From NCBI GenBank assembly GCA_028285265.1, contig JANQPX010000073.1, forward strand, positions 1 to 58,850: a stretch of DNA of 58,850 nucleotides. Reading direction: 5' to 3'. Below are positions 1 to 8,108 of this stretch, one piece after another. How positions within the stretch are numbered: position 1 is the stretch's first letter; each line of letters begins with the position of its first letter. The stretch is from Geminicoccaceae bacterium (GTDB lineage Bacteria > Pseudomonadota > Alphaproteobacteria > Geminicoccales > Geminicoccaceae). The notes below the pieces were generated by a model. The model was not told the DNA's origin, searched no databases, and worked only from the letters and a program-made list of their open reading frames with translations. The translations under genes were made by a program, and so were the position numbers.

Positions 1-2
1 AC

Positions 3-191
3 CGCAAGAGACGTTTTGCCTTCAGCCGATGGGTCTACCGACAGCGCAACCTCGTCGAACGGTTTTTCAACAGGATCAAAAACTATCGGGGCATTGCCAC
101 CCGCTACGACAGAAAGGCCATCAACTTCCTCGCTGCCATTAAACTCGTCGCGGTAAGAATGTGGCTCAAATCTTATGAGTCCACACTCTAG
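3..191 (+). mobile_element. IS5-family transposase, C-terminal fragment (window edge)
   Basis: The reading frame is open from the window edge to the TAG at 189-191, about 62 residues. The translation carries the IS5/IS427-type C-terminal signature: RNLVERFFNRIKNYRGIATR followed by a YDR/NFLAAIKL stretch and a C-terminal YEST. This is the last part of the DDE domain, with the catalytic Glu in the 'LVERFF' motif. The rest of the element lies outside the window, so I cannot tell whether it is intact. The ending 'YESTL' is common in rhizobial IS5 members. It marks the left side of the conflict-gene island as a mobile-DNA landing zone. Confidence 0.8.
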
Positions 192-347
192 ATGGCAGTT
201 GAATGGGCCAAGAAAGGCGCCGTGGGGGCTCCCGCCGCTCATGAGTTCTCCATGTCCGTCTGATTCCGCCCTCGCCAGGAAGCAGCCCTTGGCGGCAATG
301 CGAATGGAGTGTCTTTGGCTTGGGATAAAGTAAGAGTTTCGGTTGAC
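192..347. other. Intergenic tail of the IS fragment
   Basis: Non-coding stretch between the transposase stop and the 3' end of the TIR gene on the other strand. It should contain the right inverted repeat of the IS, but without the left end I cannot define it. Confidence 0.3.
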
Positions 348-1772
348 TCACACTGACTTCGTTTCTCGGAGGAGCTCGCGGAAGTCGCTGACCAACTTGT
401 CGACGACCCTCTGAGGGTCATGGTCGTTCTCCCAAACACGCAAGTACTGATCCTCGCCCAGATACCCGGGAAGTTTGATCGGTGTACCGTCGGGTGCGTT
501 CCTGAGCTTGATCGTAATGACGTGCTGCGTGCCATTGAAACGATGATTGGCCATGAGTTCCGACTCGCGTTGGCACGGTTTGCTCTCAAGGTATGCCGGC
601 GAAAGCATGAGGACCGCCAAAGAGGCTTCGGCCAACGTCTCTTCCAACTGTGGAGCCCAAGGCTTTCCGGTCAAGAGCGAACGGCCGTCGCGGTAGTCAA
701 ACACTTTTTTGAATCGTTCACGGAGCTTGTCCCCATAAGGCTTTGCCGTGTCCTCATCATCGCCGGCATAACTGAGAAAAACACTGTGAGGAAGTCGTTG
801 GGCTTCGTGGAAGTACCTGCTGGCTTGGTCCTTACTTGCGATGGTCTCCATGCCGATCCGCAATCGTTGTAGCCTCAATTCAAGGCCTTTTCGCAAGCTC
901 CTAACGTCTTTCCAGTACAAGATGTCTCGTGCGTAACCTACTTCAACACCCTTAAGTAGATAAGTCTCTACAAGCGATACTGTCGAATACTTCGTGCTCC
1001 GACAGATTCGAAGCGTGGGTATACCGCGGCCGTGTAGATAGCCAACCAGTGCATCCAATTGACAGTCGATCCCAATCTCAACCAGAACCCAGCGTAGGTC
1101 TTCCACCTGTGCCAAGAACTTAAGATCCAATGAGTCCGCCGGAAGAAAAAAGCACTGCCATCCAAAGTTTTCTAGTAAGTCCAAGATGACGTCCCGTTGG
1201 TTCTTTGTAATGCCGCTGGCGGGAAGCAAAATCCCAACACGGTTCCGCCAATTGGAACGCCGCGTAGACGCTCGGTATGCCTGCAAGTAGCTCAGCTCTC
1301 CTTGAAAGTCGGCAATTCTCTTCAAAACATTGGGTTCATTTGGTTTGGCCCCCGAGGCGGCAATCTCGACAGCGTCAAAATCGTTGACGTGGAAGAAATG
1401 AGGAAACGAAAACACTCCTTCCAGTCGTTCATCATAGAAAATGAGACCAGGTTTCCGAGCGCGAATTGCCATATCCATTTCTAGGCGGAAGTATTTCGAA
1501 TCCTCCCTTGCTTCATGTTGGGTTGGCTTGCCTGGAGCTCCGGCCCTAAATGGAAAGATACCGACGAAGGCATCCGCGTCGTTCATTTCCAACTCCAGCA
1601 ACGTTACATTCGTGCCTAAGCGTTTATTGGTTGCCGGATCCACTGCGCGGTCCACACGAAACAAGACGTCTAATTTGCTGGTAAGCAAGTCGTAGAAGTA
1701 TTGGTTGATCACTTCACTGCGATACTGGTGACTCAAGAATACTCGGAGAGCTGGCTGATCGCTGCGTGTCAT
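348..1772 (-). CDS. TIR-domain protein with a second TIR-like N-terminal domain
   Basis: Protein of about 474 residues. The C-terminal domain (about 329-474) is a TIR domain: it opens with a VFLSYAGDDE strand-loop and has a CQRESEL segment whose Glu (about residue 403) matches the catalytic Glu of NAD+-cleaving TIR domains. The N-terminal part (about 1-115) begins VFLSHQYRSE and has an 'FRLEMDMA' helix before a hydrophobic strand, so it also looks TIR-like or Rossmann-like. The middle (about 170-300) is unassigned. An ATG at 1772 is preferred because AAGG lies nine bases upstream; an in-frame ATG at 1802 is possible. There is no signal peptide, so the protein is cytoplasmic. TIR domains of this kind act in bacterial immunity by degrading NAD+ or making signal nucleotides; that role is inferred. 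No partner gene is adjacent, and the next gene on the same strand is a TIR pseudogene. Confidence 0.8.
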   Translation of the reverse strand: MTRSDQPALRVFLSHQYRSEVINQYFYDLLTSKLDVLFRVDRAVDPATNKRLGTNVTLLELEMNDADAFVGIFPFRAGAPGKPTQHEAREDSKYFRLEMDMAIRARKPGLIFYDERLEGVFSFPHFFHVNDFDAVEIAASGAKPNEPNVLKRIADFQGELSYLQAYRASTRRSNWRNRVGILLPASGITKNQRDVILDLLENFGWQCFFLPADSLDLKFLAQVEDLRWVLVEIGIDCQLDALVGYLHGRGIPTLRICRSTKYSTVSLVETYLLKGVEVGYARDILYWKDVRSLRKGLELRLQRLRIGMETIASKDQASRYFHEAQRLPHSVFLSYAGDDEDTAKPYGDKLRERFKKVFDYRDGRSLLTGKPWAPQLEETLAEASLAVLMLSPAYLESKPCQRESELMANHRFNGTQHVITIKLRNAPDGTPIKLPGYLGEDQYLRVWENDHDPQRVVDKLVSDFRELLRETKSV

Positions 1773-2021
1773 GGGAGTTAGCCTTACTGGCACAATATGC
1801 ACAAGATCGCCAACACTGCCCTGTGGAGCATATACCTATTTCAAGTGGAAAGTATAATCCGACAATCGAGCTTAGCCACCCCCAACAGGATCAGCGTGAT
1901 AGATCTACCACATTCAACATGCTTGACGGTGCAGAAATCCCTCTTTTCAAGAGCACACCTTGACGACGCTCGGAGCACGACGGCGCTCAGCACGGTCATG
2001 CTATGTTCGGGCTCAGGTCAA
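1773..2021. other. Upstream region of the TIR gene
   Basis: About 250 bases between the TIR gene start and the 3' end of the chimeric TIR/TPR pseudogene. It must carry the TIR gene promoter. No convincing repeat or hairpin was seen. Confidence 0.3.
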
Positions 2022-3576
2022 CTAGAGGTGCTTGAAGGAAGCCTCTAGGGTGGCGCGGTCCGCGTCCGAAAGGCAGAGCACGTTGCAAAGGTCGCGGACG
2101 CTGGCAGGGGTGACGCGATGACTCCCTTGCTCTCCAGGGCTATGGTCGACAGCACGTAGATAGTCCTTGGCCGCCTCATCCACGCGCTCCTGAATCAATT
2201 TCGCCTCGGCGATCGTTGCCAGCTCCCAGTATCCGTAGGCGCCCAGATTCTCTTTCGGTAGTCTTCTCAAGACTTCGTCAGCAATTGCTTTTGTGTCATC
2301 CTTTGAGCCCGGTTCGCTCAGGAGCAAGGTTTTGGTGGCGGCGTTGATCCCGCAGTAGGTGTCATCGCTCGAGTTGTCAAATCCTTCCCGATAGTAGTTC
2401 CGCGATTGTCGCAGCAGGCCACCATCCCGCGTGTCGGGCTGGTCACCGGATTTTAGGTATTGAACATAGAACGCCTTGGCATAAAGCCCGAGCGTCTCAG
2501 GGGCCCGATGGTGTTCGGAATACAGAGTAGACAGAATACGCCTGCCTTGTTTGACCGAATCGCTGGTCTCGATTCGGGTATAGACATGGGCCATCAACTG
2601 CTTGGGTCGAAGTGCCTCGCGAAACTCGTCCTTGAGGCAAGCATCGAGCCGTTCTTTGAAAGAGCGCAGTCGGCGATTGCATTGCTATGGCCGACCAGCA
2701 TGTGTGACATCGCGATCCGTCGCCCCGCACGTAATGCCGAAACGCGTGCCGCAGGTGAATCCGGCTGTGGCCACACGTCAAGCTGCCGCAATGGGATGCC
2801 TCCCAGTGACATCGCCATTGCCAAATCCGGCCTCTCTTCGTCGATGGCTGCACGTGCTCGATCTGCAAGAAGTTCGGATTGCCGCGCAAGCGCTGCGCGC
2901 TCTCTGTTGACGGCGATCCATGCAAGCCCTGCCGCCAAGATTGTGAGGACCGCAAGGGCTGCCGCAACGCCATAGGCGCGACGCCGAGCATGCGTGCTGC
3001 AACCTTCAGGACGGCAAAATCGAGGCCATCTGCTTCATTCCTAAGGTCAGGCATCAGCGGCGTCGCACCGTCCCACAAGGGCGGCAAAGAGGGATGCAAG
3101 GCTCCTTTTGAGTGGATCTCTCCTTGCACGGCGATCTCGCCATCGACGAGGACCGGAATGATACGGTCTTCTCGACCGAGGCCGGCGAAATAGGTTACTT
3201 CAAGACCTACCCAATCTGAACCCGCAGCCTGCGGAGAGCAGAGAACGATTAGAAAGGATGACTGCTCAAGTGCCTCCTTAATAGCGTCATCAAGATCCGG
3301 AGAGGCCGGTGCATCAGAGATATCGCGAAAAATCGGCACAAGCCGACGCGGTAGACCATCGGCCGTAGCGGTAGCTCTTTTAAGTTGAGGTGGGATACGA
3401 AAACTCTCGAGTAACTGATGAAACCGTTCCGCAACGTCTCTGTCGGCGCGTGAGTAGCTGATAAACCCTCGATACACCAGCCCATCGAAAGGAGAAGTAT
3501 CAGGTCTATCTGCATCAGGCTCTGCTAATCTCGTAGCCTGTTTTGGCGAGTTACTAATTTTCGTGCTTCTGTACAA
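2022..3576 (-). pseudogene. Chimeric, frameshifted TIR / transmembrane / WD40-start / TPR gene
   Basis: Three reading frames together make one broken gene. From the 3576 side, residues about 34-195 are a clear TIR domain (YRGFISYSRADRD; FLIVLCSPQA). Near 2980 the frame shifts and continues as RRAYGVAAALAVLTIL, a transmembrane helix typical of TIR-TM-WD40 proteins. It then reads an Arg-rich linker and the first strand of a WD40 blade (VGHSNAIADCALSKNGSMLAS, around 2640-2700). The blades are then lost: another frame change joins a TPR module (ETLGLYAKAFYVQYL; YREGFDNSSDDTYCGINAA) ending at 2022. That TPR module is of the same kind as in the genes starting at 8109 and 14008. I infer a deletion that fused two different conflict genes, plus a frameshift. 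Confidence 0.75.
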
Positions 3577-3886
3577 GAGTAGCTTGAGTTCTTATGCGGA
3601 ACTGAACGGCTGTAATTATCGGGAGATAGCCGAAGATCAATGCTTTTCGCAAGAATGGCGTCAATGTACTCAATCAAATGTTACCTTTTGAAAGCGAACA
3701 ATGATCGGCAAGATGACACTCTGTGCAAATTTACCTGCTTCAGAAGAAACGCGATCTGCTGCTCGCTAAACTTCGACTTCTTCATCACTCGTCCTCGCAT
3801 GCCCTGCCAAGCACATTACGACAAAACTCCAACAATGGATGGTCCAGTTTCAAGGGTTCAGGTCAACGACGTCACACCTTGGTGTT
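3577..3886. other. Intergenic region, no gene seen
   Basis: About 310 AT-richer bases between the TIR pseudogene start and the ccdB stop. Short open frames here have no Shine-Dalgarno sequence or recognisable motif. Confidence 0.3.
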
Positions 3887-4201
3887 TCAAATACGCGCCA
3901 AGAGAAGATCAAGTGCGCCGATAATGCGATCGCCCTCCGCTTTAACTGATATCACGGTTTCTCCTAAAGCCGTTTCCGGTATCGCTGCAATGTCGAGAGG
4001 CATTAGGACTAAAATCTCATCCTGAATCTCAAACGCAGGATTCAAAATTTGGTCAACTCGGCGAAGAGCGCTTCGGCGGACAAGAGGAACCACCACACGA
4101 CGCCGAGACATGTCGAGGGCATCAGATTGAACCTCGATCAGATAAGGAATGTCTTGCCCAGTCTGACGGCTAGGATTCTTACGAACGTCATACTGTGCCA
4201 T
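3887..4201 (-). CDS. ccdB: CcdB-family type II toxin
   Basis: Protein of 104 residues, the normal length for CcdB. It begins MAQYDVRKNP, followed by a 'PYLIEVQSDALD' strand, 'RRRVVVPLV', 'LNPAFEI', 'IAAIPETALG' and a C-terminal 'ALDLLLARI', all in the family order. CcdB poisons DNA gyrase; the E. coli F protein uses a C-terminal Trp-Gly-Ile, here replaced by Ala-Arg-Ile, so gyrase activity cannot be assumed. It starts three bases after the antitoxin stop, so the two are co-transcribed and probably translationally coupled. A decayed copy lies at 49376-49690. Confidence 0.88.
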   Translation of the reverse strand: MAQYDVRKNPSRQTGQDIPYLIEVQSDALDMSRRRVVVPLVRRSALRRVDQILNPAFEIQDEILVLMPLDIAAIPETALGETVISVKAEGDRIIGALDLLLARI

Positions 4202-4204
4202 GAT

Positions 4205-4456
4205 CTAAAATGAACGATACTCATCAGCGATGGAAACTTGGTCAAGAAAGTCATTTTGAGCTTCGATCGCCGGACGTAATCTCTCCCGAAGCCCTTCAAG
4301 CTGACGCTGACGCTGTTCCTCATCGGTCTGTAACAAAGTCCGCAGGGTTTGCTGAACCAGTTGGGATCGTGTTTGGCGCCGCTTTGCTGCCAGACGATCA
4401 AGGCGTCTTATGTCATCATCTGGCAACCGCACGGTCAGCACTGAGCTTTCAGGCAT
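4205..4456 (-). CDS. ccdA: CcdA-family ribbon-helix-helix antitoxin
   Basis: Protein of 83 residues. The N-terminal half is a ribbon-helix-helix DNA-binding domain (TVRLPDDDIRRLDRLAAKR, then SQLVQQTLR). The C-terminal half is a charged helix ending ADEYRSF, the toxin-binding tail common in CcdA homologues. The ATG at 4456 is chosen because GAGGGA sits just upstream; the open frame extends to 4507 without a better signal. Such antitoxins normally bind toxin and repress their own operon; the operator would lie in the region just above 4456. Confidence 0.85.
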   Translation of the reverse strand: MPESSVLTVRLPDDDIRRLDRLAAKRRQTRSQLVQQTLRTLLQTDEEQRQRQLEGLRERLRPAIEAQNDFLDQVSIADEYRSF

Positions 4457-4918
4457 GGAATTCCCTCGATCAGGATCGTATACATTGTAATACGCTATTG
4501 CAGTCAATTGATCAATTCTTTTCCCATTTCCACCCCTCCCATTGTTTTCCTTATGGAGTGTTAACGTCGGCGTTTTTCATCTTTGCGATGGGAAAAGGGC
4601 AGGGGAGCCTAGTCGCCCTTTCTCGATTTGCGATGATGGATCCTATCGATCAAGCTTCAAAAAACGAAGAGCTGCTTTACCCTCGAAAGCAGCCACTATT
4701 CATTCATATAAAACCGGTGATCCAGAATTAATCTAATTTTTACAAAATATTAGCGCCGCGTCAGAATATGGCGATACCATTCTTGGCAGCCGTAAAATAC
4801 GCGAAGGATGCATGCTTCTTCGCCGGTATCGTCGAGAAATTGGGAACCACGGCTGAATGGCCGAAAAAGGCCAATCCTAAGGCTTGTCAGGATATCGTTT
4901 TGGGGCGCTGTGAGATAA
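4457..4918. other. Promoter region of ccdAB and IS debris
   Basis: About 460 bases. The part next to 4456 should hold the ccdAB promoter/operator ('tatacattgtaatacgc' around 4478-4494 is AT-rich and could be a -10 area). The rest, to the IS66-like remnant, has short open frames without support. Confidence 0.3.
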
Positions 4919-5056
4919 GCTTGTCGGCGATCGTCGCAAGAGCTTGAGCTGATCACGTGGGTGGAGCGTCGTCGTCGCTGGTCGGTCGAGGACAAGCTTC
5001 GGCTGGTTGGCGAGATGCATGAGGGCGAATTTCGTCCTCATGTCTTCGTCGTCCAT
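4919..5056 (+). mobile_element. IS66-like TnpA N-terminal remnant
   Basis: A short plus-strand frame reads ELITWVERRRRWSVEDKLRL then VGEM before losing similarity. This matches the start of IS66-family TnpA / HTH_Tnp_1 proteins, where 'RRRRWSxEEKLRIVAE' opens the helix-turn-helix. Only about 30 residues are recognisable, and there is no start signal or downstream tnpB. It abuts the IS3 orfA on the other strand, so this is an IS junkyard where one element inserted into or deleted another. Confidence 0.45.
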
Positions 5057-5361
5057 TGAGCGAAAAAAGCCGAGGCTTTGCACAGGACCTCAACCTCCTC
5101 CTTCAGCTTCTCGTTCTCACGCCGGAGCTCGGCCAGTTCGGCAGCCGCAGCCTTCTGTGTTTCAATCGCCGTCGCTGATCCCGCTGCCTCGAGTTCAAGC
5201 CGCCACGTCTTCAATTGTGTCGGCGTGATCCCGAGTTCTGCAGCAACTCCGCCGAGCGTTGCGCCCGGCTCCGAAAGCTGCACTACTGACTGCTCTTTGT
5301 ATTCAGGCGAAAAGCGACGCCGCCCGCCATCACTCAAGTCGTCCCGCCAGGTCGGTATCAT
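5038..5361 (-). mobile_element. IS3-family OrfA (transposase HTH subunit), orfB missing
   Basis: Protein of 107 residues with the layout of IS3 OrfA: a basic N-terminus (RRRFSPEYKEQSV), an HTH (TLGGVAAELGITPTQLKTWR) and a leucine-zipper-like coiled coil (ELAELRRENEKLKEEVEVL) ending in 'KASAFFA', where the programmed frameshift into OrfB would occur. No OrfB integrase core follows toward lower coordinates; an IS66-like scrap is there instead. The element is therefore defective. It sits just outside the trypsin-nuclease gene. Confidence 0.8.
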
Positions 5362-5575
5362 ATCTACTGCCCTGGTCCGGCTTCAGGGATCAACGTCAGC
5401 CGATATCGCGTCGAAGATTGCAGACCGTGAAGCCCTGAGCCGGTTGCTCCAATAGGTAATGAGTCTTAGTCGGCGAAAAACCGATAACGTGTCTTCATGA
5501 CGTCATCGAAAGATTGATTGACCTTTCGGACAGGCCAATATCGCCAGTCTGACAGACGCCGGCTCGACGTGTCCT
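5362..5575. other. Gap between IS3 orfA and the protease-nuclease gene
   Basis: About 210 bases with no supported gene. A short plus-strand frame (ALVRLQGSTSADIASKIADR, ending TAG at 5453-5455) could be the tail of a lost gene, but I cannot identify it. Confidence 0.3.
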
Positions 5576-7672
5576 TTATATGTAGCGGATATGATTGAGA
5601 GAAAGCACCGGCCTGGGTTGGCTTCGTCCCGTGATGCTTTCCTCGGTGCCAAGCGGGTCTATATCGGCGAGCCCGCCGAAACTGATACCGGCCTCCTCCT
5701 CGATCGACCGGATCGAGACTTGGGTGGCGATGCCCAGATGCGACGAAGTGAACGCGCCGAAAACGAACTCCTCTTCCGTTGGCAAAGATTGGCGCTGGTT
5801 CATCCGATAGCCGGTAGCGCAGAGCTGGCCGGTTTGATCGTGGATGAAGGCGATAACCTTCCAAAAGGAGATTGGCACCTGAACGTTGAAGAAGACCGGA
5901 TCGTCCGCACGGAAGAATGGACCGGAAAAAACCGAGACCTTCATGCCGTCCTTCACCGCATTGCGGAGCGCATAATCCTCGAGCTCAAGCCAGATCGGTG
6001 AATTGAAGGCCTGCATCTGCGGCGCGGCATTGGTGACATGCATCGAATCGCGGTTGCCCCGCTTTCCTTCGCTCTCACTGCCCCAGCTTGGATCGTTGCG
6101 GCGGGTCATATGCCCACGGCTAAATCTCGGCGGGTTGCCGTAGCATTCTTTGATGATCTGGCTTTCGGCGGCGATCCTTGGATCGAGACGCCATCTCTTT
6201 CGCGATGCAGGGACGGGTCGGGAACCGTCGATGTTGACCGCGCTAAAGAAGCAAAGCCGGCGGCTTGCGCGCATGACCACGGAAAAATGCTGATAGCGCA
6301 ACTCCGTCTCGCGCTGTCCGGCGACGTCGAAAGCGAGCACGTCATCGGCATGGCGCTGAACGATGGGAAGAGGCGCATGGAGGCCATGTGCGCCCTTGAT
6401 GAAGTCGGCACTGAAGCCTTTCCGATCCAGATAGTCTTCCGGGCGGGCTTCATTGTCGATCTCGATGTCGTCATCGTCGTGCAAGATTGCCGGTGCCGTC
6501 GGCTGTCCTTGGATTAGATGCGGCTGCAAGAGGGAAGCCGCGACAGGCTGTCCAAGAGACACGGAAATTGTGAGCGGCAGCGTCATCGATACGGACTGTT
6601 GACCCGGCAAGGCCTGCGCCGCACTAGCCGTAGGGGAAGCGGTGGCATGTTGCGGGCTCATACTGCGTGGCGTTGACGCTGCCGGCGTAAGCTGTGAGCG
6701 TTCGGCATAGGGCCGGCGGCCGTTCATGACATCGTCCAGTATTTTCCCAACCACGTCCGCTCTTACGGCGTAGTTGCTGCGCAAAAACGAGCCGCTGAAA
6801 TGTAGACCGAACACCTCGCCGGTTTCCAGGTCGATCACAGAGGAACCAGAATTGCCCCCAAGGGTCGTGCAGTTATGCAGGAGCCGGGTCTCTTGAACGT
6901 CTGTGACCGCGCCGGGCGCTAATCTCTTCTTATTGTATTTGCGCCCGTAAATCTGTTCCATGAGCTCGATATCGGGAATGCGGCTATCGTACGCCGGATA
7001 TCCGATCACGGCGACGCTCTGGGTCGTCCGCAGTTTTTTCGCAAGCTTGATCGGCGTTCCAAGCTTGCCATCCCCGCTTGTCGCTTCAACTTCGAAGAAC
7101 GCGATGTCTGGGCCTGGTCGAGGCACCACATAGAGCGGTTTGACGAGGCTGAAAGCTCGTGTCGCAGATCGATCGAACTCTTGAAGGAAGTCGATTTCGG
7201 CGCCGATCTGCTCACCACCGTCCGAGTGGAACGTAAAAGAAGCGCCAGCGGACTTTACGAATTCATCAGCTACGTGCCGATTGGTGACCATGATATTATC
7301 GCGTACCAACCAACCGGTTCCAACCCAATCGAAGGGAGCGCCTTCGAGATTGATGCGGCCAATACTTGTGATGGCGCGATCAAGCTGCTCCTTTGCTGCT
7401 TCTATCCGGCCTTTCCAAATCTCGCTGTCCTCTTGCTCACGAAACGCAACTTCCGTGGTATCGTCGATGATACGCATGACGGGGCGAAATCGTCTTAGAA
7501 CGATACTCTCTTCGACAATATCATGATCAACGGATTGTTCGCCCGATATGCCTTCTAGCTCCGGCGTTTTAACGCGGCGATCTGCAGCCTCCTCCGCGAG
7601 CTCACGGTCGCCATCGCCTAAAGACAGATTAAATGCTTGGAGTCGCTTAAGAGAACTTTCTCGACTAGACAT
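5576..7672 (-). CDS. Trypsin-like protease fused to DNA/RNA non-specific endonuclease
   Basis: Protein of 698 residues with AGGA before the ATG. Residues about 95-310 form a trypsin-fold serine protease with a readable triad: His133 (TNRHVAD), Asp189 (GPDIAFFEV) and Ser275 (GGNSGSS). A Pro/Ala/Ser/Thr-rich linker (about 325-360) leads to a short segment at 363-374 (TLPLTISVSLG) that recurs in the protease at 17237-18484. Residues about 412-680 are a NUC-type (beta-beta-alpha metal finger) nuclease: 'FSRGHMTRR' with His521 as the general base and 'TNAAPQMQAFN' with the metal-binding Asn. There is no signal peptide, so both activities would be cytoplasmic. This suggests a protease-controlled suicide nuclease rather than a scavenging enzyme; that role is inference. 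It diverges from the operon starting at 8109 across a 436-base shared promoter region. Confidence 0.85.
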   Translation of the reverse strand: MSSRESSLKRLQAFNLSLGDGDRELAEEAADRRVKTPELEGISGEQSVDHDIVEESIVLRRFRPVMRIIDDTTEVAFREQEDSEIWKGRIEAAKEQLDRAITSIGRINLEGAPFDWVGTGWLVRDNIMVTNRHVADEFVKSAGASFTFHSDGGEQIGAEIDFLQEFDRSATRAFSLVKPLYVVPRPGPDIAFFEVEATSGDGKLGTPIKLAKKLRTTQSVAVIGYPAYDSRIPDIELMEQIYGRKYNKKRLAPGAVTDVQETRLLHNCTTLGGNSGSSVIDLETGEVFGLHFSGSFLRSNYAVRADVVGKILDDVMNGRRPYAERSQLTPAASTPRSMSPQHATASPTASAAQALPGQQSVSMTLPLTISVSLGQPVAASLLQPHLIQGQPTAPAILHDDDDIEIDNEARPEDYLDRKGFSADFIKGAHGLHAPLPIVQRHADDVLAFDVAGQRETELRYQHFSVVMRASRRLCFFSAVNIDGSRPVPASRKRWRLDPRIAAESQIIKECYGNPPRFSRGHMTRRNDPSWGSESEGKRGNRDSMHVTNAAPQMQAFNSPIWLELEDYALRNAVKDGMKVSVFSGPFFRADDPVFFNVQVPISFWKVIAFIHDQTGQLCATGYRMNQRQSLPTEEEFVFGAFTSSHLGIATQVSIRSIEEEAGISFGGLADIDPLGTEESITGRSQPRPVLSLNHIRYI

Positions 7673-8108
7673 TTTATCCTCAAATATGAAACAGTAAATA
7701 CTGGCAAACGGCTGCCGGTTTAAATTCGCTCATCTTGAGATGAGCAAAATGAGATTAAGTATAAACCCTCCTCTGCTGCAATTTATATGGACACGAGGCA
7801 ACCTTCTGACCTCCACTGACGCTGACTGACGCGTCATTTTCGACTGACGTAGCCGGATCGACGCAAGCGGGCAAGCAAAAAATAAGCGTTTGATACAGCT
7901 ACATCGAACTGGCTATTTTTCCTTTCAACCTTTCGTCGGCGCGGTCTTTCGGCTATGGCAATCAACCCTTGCGCAAGAGTGGGTCCTGATTTGAGATTTC
8001 AGTCAGGGGACCGCACCGATCTAAAAAACTCCTTGTTTTTTCTTTCTCTTGGCCGAATGTCCTTATTCAACTCTATGCCAACGCGCATCAAATTGGAGAA
8101 TTTCAGCG
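7673..8108. promoter_or_regulatory. Divergent promoter region with CTGACG repeats
   Basis: A 436-base gap between the divergent protease-nuclease and NDT-like/TPR genes. It contains ACTGACG at 7815, 7825 and 7843, with a related CTGACT between the first two, forming a small direct-repeat cluster. The flanks are AT-rich. The repeats are candidate operator sites for the winged-HTH protein encoded at 9499; no binding evidence exists. Confidence 0.4.

Noticed and set aside
4877..5083. IS3 OrfB start on the minus strand
   Set aside because: The translation does not resemble the OrfB integrase; the plus strand gives a better IS66 TnpA match.
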